Below the pieces are notes generated by a model. That model was not told where the DNA came from. It did no database searches and saw only the letters and a program-made list of their open reading frames with translations. Shown piece by piece: positions 8,887-19,324 of a DNA stretch of 64,000 nt. The translations under genes were made by a program, and so were the position numbers. This DNA comes from Nocardia shimofusensis NBRC 100134 (GTDB taxonomy: Bacteria > Actinomycetota > Actinomycetes > Mycobacteriales > Mycobacteriaceae), in the NCBI RefSeq assembly GCF_001613125.1, contig NZ_BDBT01000013.1, forward strand, positions 62,001-126,000. The letters run 5' to 3'. Positions within the stretch are counted from its first letter, which is position 1. Every line of letters begins with the position of its first letter.

Positions 8887-10194
8887 TCAGCGTGGTTCGG
8901 GAGCGACGGACACCGGTTTGCCGGTCACCGAGGAACCCAGGAACACCCGGAACATGGCGGGACGGCGCTGCTGGAGTTCGAGCCTGCCGCCGTCGGCTTC
9001 GATGAGCGCGCGAGCCAGCGCCAGGCCGACGCCCGTCGAGCCACCGGCGGAGAACCCGCGGTCGAAGATGTGCGGGGCGAGTTCATCGCGCACGCCCTCG
9101 CCCTGGTCGCCGACCTCCACGCAGACCAGCGGCTCCCGGGCGAAACCGGGACGCACCGCGCGCACCGAGACAGTGCAGGTCCCGCCGCCGTGCATGAGCG
9201 CGTTGTCGACCAGCACGGTGACCGCCTCGCGCAACCGAGACGGGGTGATCCTGGCCCGCAGCGACTCGTCGCCTGCCAGCACCAGCCGTCTGCCCACCTC
9301 GCCGAACGGCGGCTTCCATTCCTCGATCACCGCGCGCAACTCCTCCATCACCGGGATGGGATCCCGGTCGGCGGCATCCTCGTCGCGGGAGGCGCGCACC
9401 AGGTCGTCGATGGCCTCGGTGAGCCGGTCGACCTGCGCCATCGCCTCCTCGGCCTCGTGCACGACCTCGGGGTCGTAGTGCGCGGACAGCTCGTCCAGCC
9501 GCAGCCGCACCGCGGTCAATCGGCTGCGCAGCTGATGGGAGACATCGGCGACGAGGGCATGCTCGCGTTGCAGGCGGCCGGCGATCTCGACGGTCGCCGA
9601 ATCGAGCACGTCCGACACCCGGTCCAGTTCGGAGATGCCGTGCCTGCGCGGGTCGGGCCGAAAATCGCCCATCGCCAGCCGGGCCGCCCTGGCCGCCACA
9701 TCGCGCAGCGGATCGGCGACCCGGCGGGCGGTCACCACCGCGACGGTCGCCGCCGCGGCGAGCGAGGCCAAGACGGCCAGCGCCACCACCGCCGCAGCCT
9801 GGCGCTGCATCTCCTTCATGGGCGCGGCGGGCACTTCCAGCCGCAGCGAGCCCGAGGCTCCCATCGCCAGCGACTCCACCAGCGGGTCTTCGACGGAGGG
9901 GACGCCGATGTCGGCGCGCGCGGCATTGTCCAGGCGCGTCGGGTAGACGATGGTCAGCCGTCCGTCGACCGGCACGATCGCGCGCACCGACCGCAGATCG
10001 AGACCACCGTCGACCCGGCCGTCGGGGCCCTCCTGCAGCACGATCTCGGTCGCCGCGCGGTCGAGGCGGCCGCGCAGGTCACCGCGGGTGATGTCCTCGA
10101 CCCACAGCCAGGCCAGATAGGTCAGCGGCACGCCGAACACGACCGTGGTGACGGTCAGCACGGCCAGCATCGAGCGCAGGATGCGACGGCGCAC
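8887..10194 (-). CDS. Two-component sensor histidine kinase
   Basis: A 435-residue membrane kinase. Transmembrane helix 1 is at about 10-31 and helix 2 at about 133-156, around an extracytoplasmic sensor loop of about 100 residues. A HAMP domain follows to about 210, then the phospho-acceptor His220 in DVSHQLRSRL. The HATPase domain has VDNALMHGG (N box) and GFSAGGSTGVGLAL (G2 box). It starts 1 base after the stop of the response regulator gene, so the two are coupled and form a cognate pair. The stimulus is unknown; the sensor loop matches no domain I can name. Confidence 0.9.
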   Translation of the reverse strand: MRRRILRSMLAVLTVTTVVFGVPLTYLAWLWVEDITRGDLRGRLDRAATEIVLQEGPDGRVDGGLDLRSVRAIVPVDGRLTIVYPTRLDNAARADIGVPSVEDPLVESLAMGASGSLRLEVPAAPMKEMQRQAAAVVALAVLASLAAAATVAVVTARRVADPLRDVAARAARLAMGDFRPDPRRHGISELDRVSDVLDSATVEIAGRLQREHALVADVSHQLRSRLTAVRLRLDELSAHYDPEVVHEAEEAMAQVDRLTEAIDDLVRASRDEDAADRDPIPVMEELRAVIEEWKPPFGEVGRRLVLAGDESLRARITPSRLREAVTVLVDNALMHGGGTCTVSVRAVRPGFAREPLVCVEVGDQGEGVRDELAPHIFDRGFSAGGSTGVGLALARALIEADGGRLELQQRRPAMFRVFLGSSVTGKPVSVAPEPR

Positions 10195-10195
10195 G

Positions 10196-10873
10196 TCAGT
10201 CCGTGTTCAGCCGGAAGCCGACACCGCGCACGGTGACGATGCGGCGCTCGGCCATCGGCCCCTCGTCGCCGATCTTGCGGCGCAGCCAGGACATGTGCAT
10301 GTCGAGGGTCTTCGAGCCGCGTAGTTCGGCGTCGCCCCAGACCTCGCGCAGAATCGTCTCCCTGGGCACCACCTGGCCCGCCCGGTCGATGAGCACCTTG
10401 AGCAGTTCGTATTCCTTGTTGGCCAGACCGACCTCGACGCCGTTGACCAGCACCCGGCGCGCGGCGGGCTCCAGGCGGATACCGCCGACCTCGACGGCTT
10501 CGTCGCCGATGCCGCTGCGGCGCAACAGCGCACGCACCCGAGCCAGCAGCTCGGCCAGCCGGAAGGGTTTGCCCACGTAGTCGTCGGCGCCGGCGTCCAG
10601 GCCGACCACGAAATCCACTTCGTCGGTGCGCGCGGTGAGCATGAGCACCGCGAGATCGGCGCCGCGGGCCCTGACCTGGCGGCACACCTCGAGCCCGTCC
10701 ATGCCGGGCAGGCCGAGGTCGAGGATGAGCAGATCGTGGTGACCCTCCAGCGCGCGGCTGAGCACGGCGGGGCCGAAACTCTCCACGGTCACCGAATATC
10801 CCTCGCGCCCCAGCGCCCGCGAAAGCGGCGCAGCGATGGCCTCGTCGTCTTCGGCCAGCAGTACCGCGGTCAT
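10196..10873 (-). CDS. OmpR-type response regulator
   Basis: A 225-residue regulator. The receiver domain has the acidic pocket EDD at residues 8-10, phospho-acceptor Asp52 in LLILDLGLPGMDG, and KPFRLAELLAR as the conserved Lys region. The winged-helix output domain (about 125-225) ends RRIVTVRGVGFRL, typical of OmpR/PhoB. It is the first gene of the operon with the kinase. A TANNNT box lies 6 bases before its ATG and a 17-bp tandem repeat array begins 25 bases upstream of the start, which may be relevant to autoregulation. Confidence 0.93.
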   Translation of the reverse strand: MTAVLLAEDDEAIAAPLSRALGREGYSVTVESFGPAVLSRALEGHHDLLILDLGLPGMDGLEVCRQVRARGADLAVLMLTARTDEVDFVVGLDAGADDYVGKPFRLAELLARVRALLRRSGIGDEAVEVGGIRLEPAARRVLVNGVEVGLANKEYELLKVLIDRAGQVVPRETILREVWGDAELRGSKTLDMHMSWLRRKIGDEGPMAERRIVTVRGVGFRLNTD

Positions 10874-10879
10874 GGGACC

Positions 10880-10885
10880 AGATTA
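10880..10885 (-). promoter_or_regulatory. -10 box TAATCT, probable leaderless promoter of the two-component operon
   Basis: On the minus strand TAATCT is 6 bases from the ATG at 10873, with no Shine-Dalgarno. The tandem repeat array lies directly upstream. Confidence 0.5.
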
Positions 10886-10897
10886 CGGATCGACGAC

Positions 10898-10982
10898 CGG
10901 CTCGGCGCGGTCATCGGCTCGGCGCGGTCATCGGCTCGGCGCGGTCATCGGCTCGGCGCGGTCATCGGCTCGACGCGGCCAT
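10898..10982. repeat. Five tandem copies of a 17-bp unit upstream of the response regulator gene
   Basis: The unit CGGCTCGGCGCGGTCAT occurs four times without change (10898, 10915, 10932, 10949), and a fifth copy at 10966 has two changes. Seventeen is not a multiple of three and the array is intergenic, so it is not a coding repeat. It sits between the PH-domain gene end and the two-component promoter. It could be a variable-number tandem repeat or a cluster of direct binding sites. Confidence 0.95.
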
Positions 10983-10990
10983 AGCTCGAC

Positions 10991-11494
10991 TCAACGATCT
11001 GCGGAGGCCTCGAACACCTGGTGATAGAGCAGCGAGTGCACGCCCTGCACGTCGGGGATGTCGTCGTATTCGAGCGGCTCGTCCGAGGAGGAACCGATGA
11101 TCAGGGTGCCGGTGCCCAGCATCCGGTCGAAGATCCCGTGGCGGAACTGCACGCTGGAGATGCGGCTCATCGGGATGTCGATGCCGGTGTGGGTGAGCAC
11201 GCCCTCGCGCACCAGCACCCGGCGGTCGGTGACGATGAAATGCGTCGACTTCCAGGCCAGGACAGGGGCGAGCACGCGCCAGAGCACCACGAGAACCCAC
11301 GCCACGGGCACCGCGATCAGCAGCACCGTGCGCAGCGTGCCCTCGGTGGTGCGGTAGGCCAGCCCGCCGCCGAAACCCGCCAGCGCCGTGCCGACGATGA
11401 GCGTCACGACCGGCCAGAACAGCATTTTCCAATGCGGATGGCGGTGGAGTATCAGCTGCTCTTCGGGCGCGAGCACATCCTCCGGGTAACCCAT
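10991..11494 (-). CDS. Membrane PH-domain (bPH2/YdbS-type) protein
   Basis: A 167-residue protein with two adjacent transmembrane helices at about 25-47 and 57-78, then a bacterial PH domain (ITDRRVLVREGVL-like core, here FIVTDRRVLVREG, and the PMSRISSVQF strand typical of bPH2). The domain faces the cytoplasm. The mycobacterial counterpart sits at the same place next to birA. Function is unknown; related YdbS/YdbT proteins affect envelope stress and membrane interaction. A TANNNT box 7 bases before the ATG supports the start. Confidence 0.85.
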   Translation of the reverse strand: MGYPEDVLAPEEQLILHRHPHWKMLFWPVVTLIVGTALAGFGGGLAYRTTEGTLRTVLLIAVPVAWVLVVLWRVLAPVLAWKSTHFIVTDRRVLVREGVLTHTGIDIPMSRISSVQFRHGIFDRMLGTGTLIIGSSSDEPLEYDDIPDVQGVHSLLYHQVFEASADR

Positions 11495-11501
11495 GTCCGA
11501 A

Positions 11502-11507
11502 ACGCTA
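11502..11507 (-). promoter_or_regulatory. -10 box TAGCGT, probable leaderless promoter of the PH-domain gene
   Basis: On the minus strand TAGCGT is 7 bases from the ATG at 11494 and no Shine-Dalgarno is visible. Confidence 0.42.
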
Positions 11508-11569
11508 CCCGCGCCGATGGCCCCTACCGGGGATCTCCGGCCGTGGCGGGCACCGCATTTCGGAGCCCG

Positions 11570-12397
11570 TCACGGCCGGTACTGGCCGCGCAGATGGGTG
11601 ACATCGCCTGCCGAGACCGCCTCGTCGCCCACGAGCAAACGTCCCGCATCGTCGATGCCGGTGGCGATTCCGGTGAGCGCTCGGCCACCGGGCAGCTCGG
11701 CTCGCACCTCGGTGCCGATGGTTGCGCAGCGCTCGCGATAGGCATCGACGAGTCCGGCGGTGGCCCAGCCGCCGTCGCGCCAGGCGGTGAATCGGCGGTC
11801 GAATTCGGTGAGGATCGACGCCACCAGCTCGGTGCGGTCCAGTTCGGCGGCCCCGGCGAGTTCGAGCGAGATCGCGTGCGGCACAGGGAGTTCGGCCTCA
11901 CCCAGGGTGACATTGACGCCGATGCCGATCACCACGGCGGGGGCGGGACCGCCCGCGGCGACCTCGGCCAGGATGCCGGCCACCTTGCGACCGCCGATGA
12001 GAACGTCGTTGGGCCACTTGAGCTCCGCGGGGACCCGCGCGGTCGCGCGCAGGGCGTCGATCACGGCGATCCCGGTCAGCAACGGCAGCCAGCCCAGCAC
12101 CGCGGGATCGACTCCGGGCAGGCGCACCAGCATCGACAGGGCGATCTGCGCGCGCGGGGGACTGGCCCAGGCCCGGGCGTGCCTGCCGCGCCCGGACTCC
12201 TGCGCCTCGGCGAGCAGGACCGAACCGTCCGCGCCCGGCTCACGGGAGCGGACGATGAGGTCGGCGTTGGTGGATCCGGTCGACTCGACGACGTCCACCC
12301 GGGTGAACGACAGCCCGGCCGAGGCGACGGCGGCGCGTAACCGGCCGACGTCCAACGGCGTCCTGCGCTGCGCGGTATCCGGTGAAGGGCTCTGCAC
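11570..12397 (-). CDS. birA: Biotin--[acetyl-CoA-carboxylase] ligase BirA
   Basis: A 275-residue class I biotin protein ligase: it has no N-terminal DNA-binding domain, so it should not act as a repressor. Motifs are STGSTN, the biotinyl-AMP loop GRGRHAR at residues 69-75, [17 protein letters not shown] from residue 127, and the GIGVNV strand. A small C-terminal SH3-like domain ends the protein. It attaches biotin to the carrier Lys of AccA3, encoded 5 kb away, and is divergent from accD5, as in mycobacteria. GTG 12397 is preferred because of a -10 box 8 bases upstream. Confidence 0.94.
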   Translation of the reverse strand: MQSPSPDTAQRRTPLDVGRLRAAVASAGLSFTRVDVVESTGSTNADLIVRSREPGADGSVLLAEAQESGRGRHARAWASPPRAQIALSMLVRLPGVDPAVLGWLPLLTGIAVIDALRATARVPAELKWPNDVLIGGRKVAGILAEVAAGGPAPAVVIGIGVNVTLGEAELPVPHAISLELAGAAELDRTELVASILTEFDRRFTAWRDGGWATAGLVDAYRERCATIGTEVRAELPGGRALTGIATGIDDAGRLLVGDEAVSAGDVTHLRGQYRP

Positions 12398-12405
12398 GGA
12401 CGGCG

Positions 12406-12411
12406 ACGCTA
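12406..12411 (-). promoter_or_regulatory. -10 box TAGCGT, probable leaderless promoter of birA
   Basis: On the minus strand TAGCGT lies 8 bases before the GTG at 12397 in the birA/accD5 divergent gap. Confidence 0.4.
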
Positions 12412-12538
12412 CCCGCCGCGCGGAGCGTCCGTTCTGCCAGGGCAGAGGGGCCGGAAAAGCGCCGCGGGCGTGGTTCGACCTGGGCTTTTCTACTCGCCGG
12501 TAGGCACCGCGCCGTTACGGACCGTTCCTGTCTCTGGT

Positions 12539-12544
12539 TACACT
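12539..12544 (+). promoter_or_regulatory. -10 box TACACT, probable leaderless promoter of accD5
   Basis: TACACT lies 8 bases before ATG 12553; the bases between (CCGAACCC) hold no Shine-Dalgarno. A weak -35 candidate TTACGG is at 12515-12520, 18 bases upstream. Confidence 0.5.
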
Positions 12545-12552
12545 CCGAACCC

Positions 12553-14193
<1,641 letters not shown>

Positions 14194-14346
14194 ATAAGCG
14201 ATACCCTCGATAGGCCGCGCACACTGGAAAGTCGAGAGACCTACGGGCTCACCGGAGACGTGGGTTGCAAGGCCTGGAAAGTCGGGAGGCGCCCTGCGCC
14301 TGTCGAGGGGACACGCCTGATCGAGTTAGAGAGAGGATCTGGCACT

Positions 14347-14670
14347 GTGACGACCGTGGCAGAAGAAGATGTGTTGACCGCCGCCGAGCTGGATCTCGCT
14401 GTCGACACCATCGCCGAGGACACCGAGGCCGCCGTGGACGCGGCTGCCACCCCCGAGCCGAGCGCGGCGCCGTTCCTGCAGATCCTGCACGGCTCGCCCA
14501 CCGACGCCGAGATCGCCGCCCTGGTGTGCGTGTTCGCAGCCGCGGCGGGTGGTTCCGCGGACTCCGATTCCGGTAGGCCGCGGGAGCTGTGGGGCAGGCC
14601 GACGCAGATGCATCGCGGCGCGTCCCCGTTCTCGCCGTACTCCTTCCCGGCGCTCTCGCGTCGGCACTGA
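14347..14670 (+). CDS. accE5: Acyl-CoA carboxylase epsilon subunit
   Basis: A protein of about 107 residues. The N-terminal half is acidic, Ala/Asp/Glu-rich and probably disordered; the C-terminal half has the AccE core (LQILHGSPTDAEIAALVCVF) and the conserved tail WGRPTQMHRG...FSPYSF. The epsilon subunit binds AccD5 and stabilises the AccA3-AccD5 holoenzyme. It has no long N-terminal repeat like the mycobacterial one. The GTG at 14347 is the best start (AGAGAGG upstream); an in-frame start at 14260 is less likely. It lies between accD5 and maf on the same strand. Confidence 0.88.
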   Translation: MTTVAEEDVLTAAELDLAVDTIAEDTEAAVDAAATPEPSAAPFLQILHGSPTDAEIAALVCVFAAAAGGSADSDSGRPRELWGRPTQMHRGASPFSPYSFPALSRRH

Positions 14671-14682
14671 GTCACGGCGGAC

Positions 14683-15345
14683 ATGACCTCGTTGCGGGGC
14701 ACAGTGCCGACGCTGATTCTGGCCTCCGCCTCGCCCGCGCGCAGGCAGGTTCTACGCTCGGCGGGCATCGACCCGGTGGTCCGGGTATCCGACGTCGACG
14801 AGGACGCGGTGGCCGCGGCACTGCCCGCGGGCACCGCTCCCGAGACGGTGGTGACCGAGCTCGCGCGCGCGAAGGCCGTGGACGTCGCCACCTCCGCCGA
14901 TCTCGGTGAGTACCGCGACGACTGTGTGATCGTCGGCTGCGATTCCATGCTCCTGATCGACGGCGTCCTGCAGGGCAAGCCGCACACCCCCGAGGTGGCG
15001 CGGGCGCGCTGGTCCGAGATGGCCGGGCGCAGCGCCGATCTCATCACGGGGCACTGCGTGCTGCGGCTGCGAGCGGGCGAGATCGTCGGCGAGGCGGTCG
15101 ACTGCAGCACCACCACAGTGCATTTCGCCAAGCCCGAAGCCGAGGAGCTCGAGGCCTATCTGGCTACCGGGGAACCCCTCCAGGTAGCGGGGGCGTTCAC
15201 CCTCGACGGGATGGGTGGCTGGTTCGTCGACCGCATCGAGGGCGATCCGTCCAGCGTGATCGGCATCGGCCTACCACTGCTGCGCCGACTGCTTGGCGAC
15301 GTCGGCACCGGAGTTGCGCAATTGTGGAGCGACCCGGCCCGCTGA
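14683..15345 (+). CDS. maf: Maf family nucleoside triphosphate pyrophosphatase
   Basis: A 220-residue Maf/YhdE protein. It begins with the signature LASASPARRQVLRSAGI (Ser-x-Arg phosphate-binding loop), then VIVGCDSM, and a GKP motif. Members hydrolyse non-canonical or methylated nucleoside triphosphates such as dTTP/UTP or m7GTP and so sanitise the pool. It lies 12 bases after accE, as in mycobacteria. Its last 75 bases overlap the 3' end of the regulator gene on the opposite strand. Confidence 0.92.
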   Translation: MTSLRGTVPTLILASASPARRQVLRSAGIDPVVRVSDVDEDAVAAALPAGTAPETVVTELARAKAVDVATSADLGEYRDDCVIVGCDSMLLIDGVLQGKPHTPEVARARWSEMAGRSADLITGHCVLRLRAGEIVGEAVDCSTTTVHFAKPEAEELEAYLATGEPLQVAGAFTLDGMGGWFVDRIEGDPSSVIGIGLPLLRRLLGDVGTGVAQLWSDPAR

Positions 15346-16110
15346 CGGCGGGGTGAGGGCGGGCTCGGCCTGCCCCTCGGGACCCCTGCCCTCGGGACCC
15401 CTGCCCTCGGGACCCCTGTTGCCCTCGGGACCCCTGCCCTCCGGCTCCCTGGCCAGGCCGTTGGTCCTGGCCGGCTTGCGGGCCATCTCCAGCCGGGTCA
15501 GGCACAGTTCCGGCTCCACGAACGGATTCAGCCGCACGGTCACCGCGCCGCGTTCGCCGCTGCGATCGAGCACTTCCTCGATCAGGCCACGGTGCACCGC
15601 GCACACCACGTCGGAGTGGGTGCGCGCGAGATCGCGCAACGGGCAGCCGGTCATCCGGATCACCGCGTGTTCGCCGTCGTCGGAGGCGGTGTCGCGCTCG
15701 GGGGCGAAGCCCAGCTCCGACAGCAGCCCGATAGTGATGTCCTTGGCGTCGGACAAGGTCTCGAGGCGACGTTCGTCGGCGTCGAGTTTGGCGCCCCAGG
15801 CCCGGCCCGCGGCCAGTCCCGCTTCCGCGCGGGTGCGCGGGTCGGGGCCGAGTTGGTCGGCGAGGACCTGCGCCAATTCCTGATATCCCAGCGTCCGTTG
15901 CACGGCGCGGTAACCGATCCGCGGACGTCCGCGCCCGCGCGGGGGCTGCTGGAACTGGCGGACCTGGGATTCCTTGGTGAGCACATCGAGATGGAAACGC
16001 ACGGTGGTGACGTGCTGCCCGGTGATTCTGGCCAGTTCCTGGGCATCGAGGGGCTCGCTCGCGCCGCGCAGGATCGCGAGCAGTCGCCGCCGCGGCCACG
16101 AATCGGACAT
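15271..16110 (-). CDS. Winged-helix regulator with conserved cysteines (SufR/ArsR-like), repeat-bearing C-terminal tail
   Basis: A 279-residue protein. The N-terminal winged helix spans about 1-70 (ILRGASEPLDAQELARIT, VTTVRFHLDVL, wing GRGRPRIGY). The middle region has Cys156 (TGCPLRDLARTHSD), Cys170 (VVCAVHRGL) and Cys203 (PELCLTRLE). This C-x13-C-x32-C layout resembles Fe-S sensing SufR-like regulators, but I cannot confirm cluster binding. From about residue 212 the tail is low-complexity and contains GPEGR-type repeats. Its 3' end overlaps maf by 75 bases. It is divergent from sseA, the likely neighbour under its control. Start ATG 16110. Confidence 0.78.
   Translation of the reverse strand: MSDSWPRRRLLAILRGASEPLDAQELARITGQHVTTVRFHLDVLTKESQVRQFQQPPRGRGRPRIGYRAVQRTLGYQELAQVLADQLGPDPRTRAEAGLAAGRAWGAKLDADERRLETLSDAKDITIGLLSELGFAPERDTASDDGEHAVIRMTGCPLRDLARTHSDVVCAVHRGLIEEVLDRSGERGAVTVRLNPFVEPELCLTRLEMARKPARTNGLAREPEGRGPEGNRGPEGRGPEGRGPEGQAEPALTPPSAGRVAPQLRNSGADVAKQSAQQW
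15379..15448. repeat. Imperfect 15-bp repeat within the regulator gene
   Basis: GGGACCCCTGCCCTC and near copies recur about five times (the third interval is 18 bases). Each 15-bp unit encodes GPEGR on the minus strand, giving a Gly-Pro-Glu-Gly-Arg tail; all spacings are multiples of three, so the reading frame is kept. Confidence 0.85.
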
Positions 16111-16303
16111 AGCTCACCCCTCCTCTGAAGGAGACTTTATCGGATGCGGGTTCGATCTAATCGGCCATTGCGTCAATCGGTCGTCGCGGCGATTCGTTGC
16201 CTGAAACAACTTCCGGTAACACTCCACCTCTACCATCGCTGGAGAAGCGGACCCACCTCATGACCTATCACGACGGCCCCTCACGTGCGAAGGAAAACCG
16301 ACA

Positions 16304-17224
16304 GTGCCCGTTGCCCCGGACCCCTACGCCCCCTTCGGCGCCTACGCACATCCTCGCCGATTGGTGACCACGGAGTGGCTCTCGGCGAACATCGGCGCGC
16401 CGGGACTGGCGATCGTGGAGTCCAACGAGGACGCGCTGCTCTACGACATCGGTCACGTTCCCGGGGCGATCAAGATCGACTGGCATCGCGATCTCGAGGA
16501 CCCGTCGATGCGCGACTATATCGACGGCGCCCGGTTCACCGAACTCATGCGAGCCAAGGGCATCGGCCGCGAGGACACCGTGGTGATCTACGGCGACCGC
16601 GGCAACGCCCAGGCCGCGCACACGCTGTGGCTGTTCACCTTGTTCGGGCACGAGGACGTCCGATTGCTCGACGGCGGCCGCGAGGCCTGGATCTCCGAGA
16701 GCCGCGACACCACCTTCGAACCGCCCTACCCGCGCGCGGGCAGCGCCTATCCGGCGGCGCGCCGCGACGACGGCATCGCGCGCGCCTTCCGCGACGACGT
16801 GCTGGCCACCCTGGGGGTCGCCCCGCTGCTGGATGTGCGCTCGGCGCGCGAGTACTCCGGCGAGCTCAACCACGACCCGGTCGATCCGGCCGATGCCGCA
16901 CTGCGCGGCGGACACATTCCGACCGCGGTCAACATCGAGTGGACCGAGGCCTTCGGCCCGGACGGCCGGTTCCGCGCACGCGCCGAGCTCGACGCGATCT
17001 ACGGCGGACTGAGCGAAGCCGAGGACCTCGTGGTCTACAGCCGCGTCGGCGAGCGGTCCAGCCTGACCTGGTTCGTGCTGACCTACCTGCTCGGCCACCG
17101 CGGCGTGCGCAACTACGACGGCTCCTGGACCGAATGGGGCAACTCCGTGCGGCTGCCCATCGTCCAGGGCGTCGAACCCGGCGAGGCGCCCGCGCGGGCC
17201 GGGCGGCGCGCACGGGCCCGCTGA
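16304..17224 (+). CDS. sseA: SseA-like two-domain rhodanese with the catalytic Cys replaced by Ser
   Basis: A 306-residue protein with tandem rhodanese domains. The N domain (about 20-140) includes [13 protein letters not shown]; the C domain (about 165-290) includes [13 protein letters not shown] and [11 protein letters not shown]. In thiosulfate sulfurtransferases the C-domain loop reads CRxGERSS with the catalytic Cys. Here it reads YSRVGERSS, with Ser246 encoded by AGC at 17039-17041, so normal persulfide chemistry should be lost. The first-domain loop NAQAAH also differs from the mycobacterial NWWAAY as I recall it. It is divergent from the cysteine-rich regulator. Start GTG 16304 has a GAAGGAAAA ribosome site. 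Confidence 0.88.
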   Translation: MPVAPDPYAPFGAYAHPRRLVTTEWLSANIGAPGLAIVESNEDALLYDIGHVPGAIKIDWHRDLEDPSMRDYIDGARFTELMRAKGIGREDTVVIYGDRGNAQAAHTLWLFTLFGHEDVRLLDGGREAWISESRDTTFEPPYPRAGSAYPAARRDDGIARAFRDDVLATLGVAPLLDVRSAREYSGELNHDPVDPADAALRGGHIPTAVNIEWTEAFGPDGRFRARAELDAIYGGLSEAEDLVVYSRVGERSSLTWFVLTYLLGHRGVRNYDGSWTEWGNSVRLPIVQGVEPGEAPARAGRRARAR

Positions 17225-17475
17225 GGGCCGCATAAACTGACGTGGGATGCCAGCACAATGGACGCCGGACACATCTCCCGCGGAGTGTGATCCGACACCT
17301 ACTGTTCAGTAGGGCTATCCGAGTTCGGTAGCAGTTGGCAGACTGCCTACACTCGCCCAGACGTACATTGTCGGCACGGGCGGAGCTCGTGTGGTGTTCC
17401 GACTCCCTACCGGGGAGCGGGCCGCGCGGCCACCGTCCCGCGAAGCGACCAGAAGAATGCAAACCAGGAGGCTCA

Positions 17476-19266
17476 GTGCCCAGCCATGCCAGCGCGCGGA
17501 TCACGAAGGTACTCGTAGCTAACCGAGGCGAGATCGCCGTACGCGTGATCCGGGCGGCGAAGGACTCCGGCATCGCCAGCGTCGCCGTGTACGCCGAGCC
17601 GGACGCCGACGCGCCCTTCGTGAAGCTCGCCGACGAGGCCTTCGCGCTGGGCGGCCAGACCTCGGCCGAGTCGTACCTCGTGTTCGACAAGATCCTCGAC
17701 GCCGCGGCCAAGTCCGGCGCCGACGCGATCCACCCCGGCTACGGATTCCTGTCCGAGAACGCCGACTTCGCCCAGGCCGTGATCGACGCGGGCCTGATCT
17801 GGATCGGCCCCTCGCCGCAGTCCATCCGCGACCTCGGTGACAAGGTCACCGCTCGCCATATCGCCGAGCGCGCCAAGGCGCCGATGGCCGCGGGCACCAA
17901 GGATCCGGTGAAGAACGCCGACGAGGTCGTGGAGTTCGCGAAGCAGTACGGCGTCCCGGTCGCCATCAAGGCGGCGTTCGGTGGTGGTGGCCGCGGCATG
18001 AAGGTCGCGCACACCATCGAGGAGATCCCCGAGCTGTTCGAGTCGGCCACCCGTGAGGCGATCGCGGCCTTCGGTCGCGGCGAGTGCTTCGTGGAGCAGT
18101 ACCTGGACAAGGCCCGCCACGTCGAGGCCCAGGTCATCGCCGACCAGCACGGCAACGTCGTGGTCGCGGGTACCCGCGACTGCTCGCTGCAGCGCCGCTT
18201 CCAGAAGCTCGTCGAGGAGGCGCCCGCGCCGTTCCTGTCCGACGAGGTCCGCACCAAGATCCACGAGTCCGCCAAGCGCATCTGCCGCGAGGCCGGCTAC
18301 TACGGCGCGGGCACCGTGGAGTACCTGGTGCAGGGCGAGACCGTGTCGTTCCTCGAGGTGAACACCCGCCTGCAGGTCGAGCACCCGGTCACCGAGGAGA
18401 CCGCGGGCATCGACCTGGTGCGCGCACAGTTCCGCATCGCCAACGGCGAGGAGCTGGAGATCACCGAGGATCCGACGCCGCGCGGCCACTCCTTCGAGTT
18501 CCGCATCAACGGCGAGGACGCCGGTCGCGGCTTCCTGCCCGCCCCCGGCCCGGTCGTGGTCTACCGCGAGCCCACCGGCCCCGGCGTGCGCGTCGACTCG
18601 GGCGTGGTGCAGGGCAGCGTCATCGGCGGTCAGTTCGACTCGATGCTGGCCAAGCTGATCGTCACCGGCGAGAACCGCACCCAGGCGCTCGAGCGCGCCC
18701 GTCGCGCGCTGGCCGAGTTCCAGGTCGAGGGCCTGGCCACGGTCATCCCGTTCCACCGGGCGATCGTCGAGGATCCGGCCTTCATCGGTGACGGCGAGAA
18801 GTTCGACGTCTACACCAAGTGGATCGAGAACGAGTGGAACAACACCATCGAGCCGTACACCGGCGCCGGTGACGTCGCTGACGAGGACGAAGAAGGTCCG
18901 CGTCAGAAGGTCGTCGTCGAGGTCGGCGGCCGTCGCGTCGAGGTCTCGCTGCCCGGCAACTTCAGCATCGGCGGCGGCAACGGCGGCGGTAGCGCGATCC
19001 GCAAGAAGCCGAAGCCGCGCAAGCGTGGCGGCGGTGGCGCGGGCGCCGCGTCCGGTGACGCCGTGACCGCCCCGATGCAGGGCACGGTCGTCAAGGTCGC
19101 CGTCGAGGAGGGCCAGTCCGTCGAGGCGGGCGACCTGATCGCGGTGCTCGAGGCCATGAAGATGGAGAACCCGGTCAACGCGCACAAGGCCGGTGTGGTC
19201 ACCGGTCTGGCGGTGGAGGCGGGCGCCGCCATCACCCAGGGCACTGTGCTGGCCGAGATCAAGTAG
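17476..19266 (+). CDS. accA3: Acetyl/propionyl-CoA carboxylase alpha subunit AccA3 (biotin carboxylase + BCCP)
   Basis: A 596-residue fusion of biotin carboxylase and biotin carrier domains. The N-terminal part has [31 protein letters not shown], the Gly-rich ATP loop [12 protein letters not shown], and [15 protein letters not shown] Gly/Lys-rich linker at about 495-525 joins the carrier domain, whose EAMKMEN motif carries the biotinylated Lys562. It supplies carboxybiotin to AccD subunits for malonyl- and methylmalonyl-CoA. GTG 17476 has AGGAG 5 bases upstream and the normal N-terminus. A strong terminator follows. Confidence 0.96.
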   Translation: MPSHASARITKVLVANRGEIAVRVIRAAKDSGIASVAVYAEPDADAPFVKLADEAFALGGQTSAESYLVFDKILDAAAKSGADAIHPGYGFLSENADFAQAVIDAGLIWIGPSPQSIRDLGDKVTARHIAERAKAPMAAGTKDPVKNADEVVEFAKQYGVPVAIKAAFGGGGRGMKVAHTIEEIPELFESATREAIAAFGRGECFVEQYLDKARHVEAQVIADQHGNVVVAGTRDCSLQRRFQKLVEEAPAPFLSDEVRTKIHESAKRICREAGYYGAGTVEYLVQGETVSFLEVNTRLQVEHPVTEETAGIDLVRAQFRIANGEELEITEDPTPRGHSFEFRINGEDAGRGFLPAPGPVVVYREPTGPGVRVDSGVVQGSVIGGQFDSMLAKLIVTGENRTQALERARRALAEFQVEGLATVIPFHRAIVEDPAFIGDGEKFDVYTKWIENEWNNTIEPYTGAGDVADEDEEGPRQKVVVEVGGRRVEVSLPGNFSIGGGNGGGSAIRKKPKPRKRGGGGAGAASGDAVTAPMQGTVVKVAVEEGQSVEAGDLIAVLEAMKMENPVNAHKAGVVTGLAVEAGAAITQGTVLAEIK

Positions 19267-19280
19267 TCACCGGCTGATCG

Positions 19281-19322
19281 CCCGAGGGCGGGTTCGGACC
19301 ACGGTCCGAACCCGCCCTCGGG
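19281..19322 (+). terminator. Strong hairpin terminator after accA3
   Basis: A perfect 20-base inverted repeat (left arm 19281-19300, right arm 19303-19322) with a 2-base loop begins 14 bases after the accA3 stop. It has no long T-run, so it may depend on stem strength. The next promoter begins 3 bases later. Confidence 0.8.
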
Positions 19323-19324
19323 CG

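Noticed and set aside
10898..10982. Possible CRISPR array
   Set aside because: The units are head to tail with no spacers and only 17 bp long, so it is a tandem repeat.
14224..14288. Two direct copies of CTGGAAAGTCG[A/G]GAG between accD5 and accE
   Set aside because: Only two copies 50 bases apart with no promoter or motif around them; noted but too weak to call a site.
17473..19185. A 570-aa minus-strand frame opposite accA3
   Set aside because: Shadow of accA3; repetitive Leu/Asp/Gly/Val composition and no motif.
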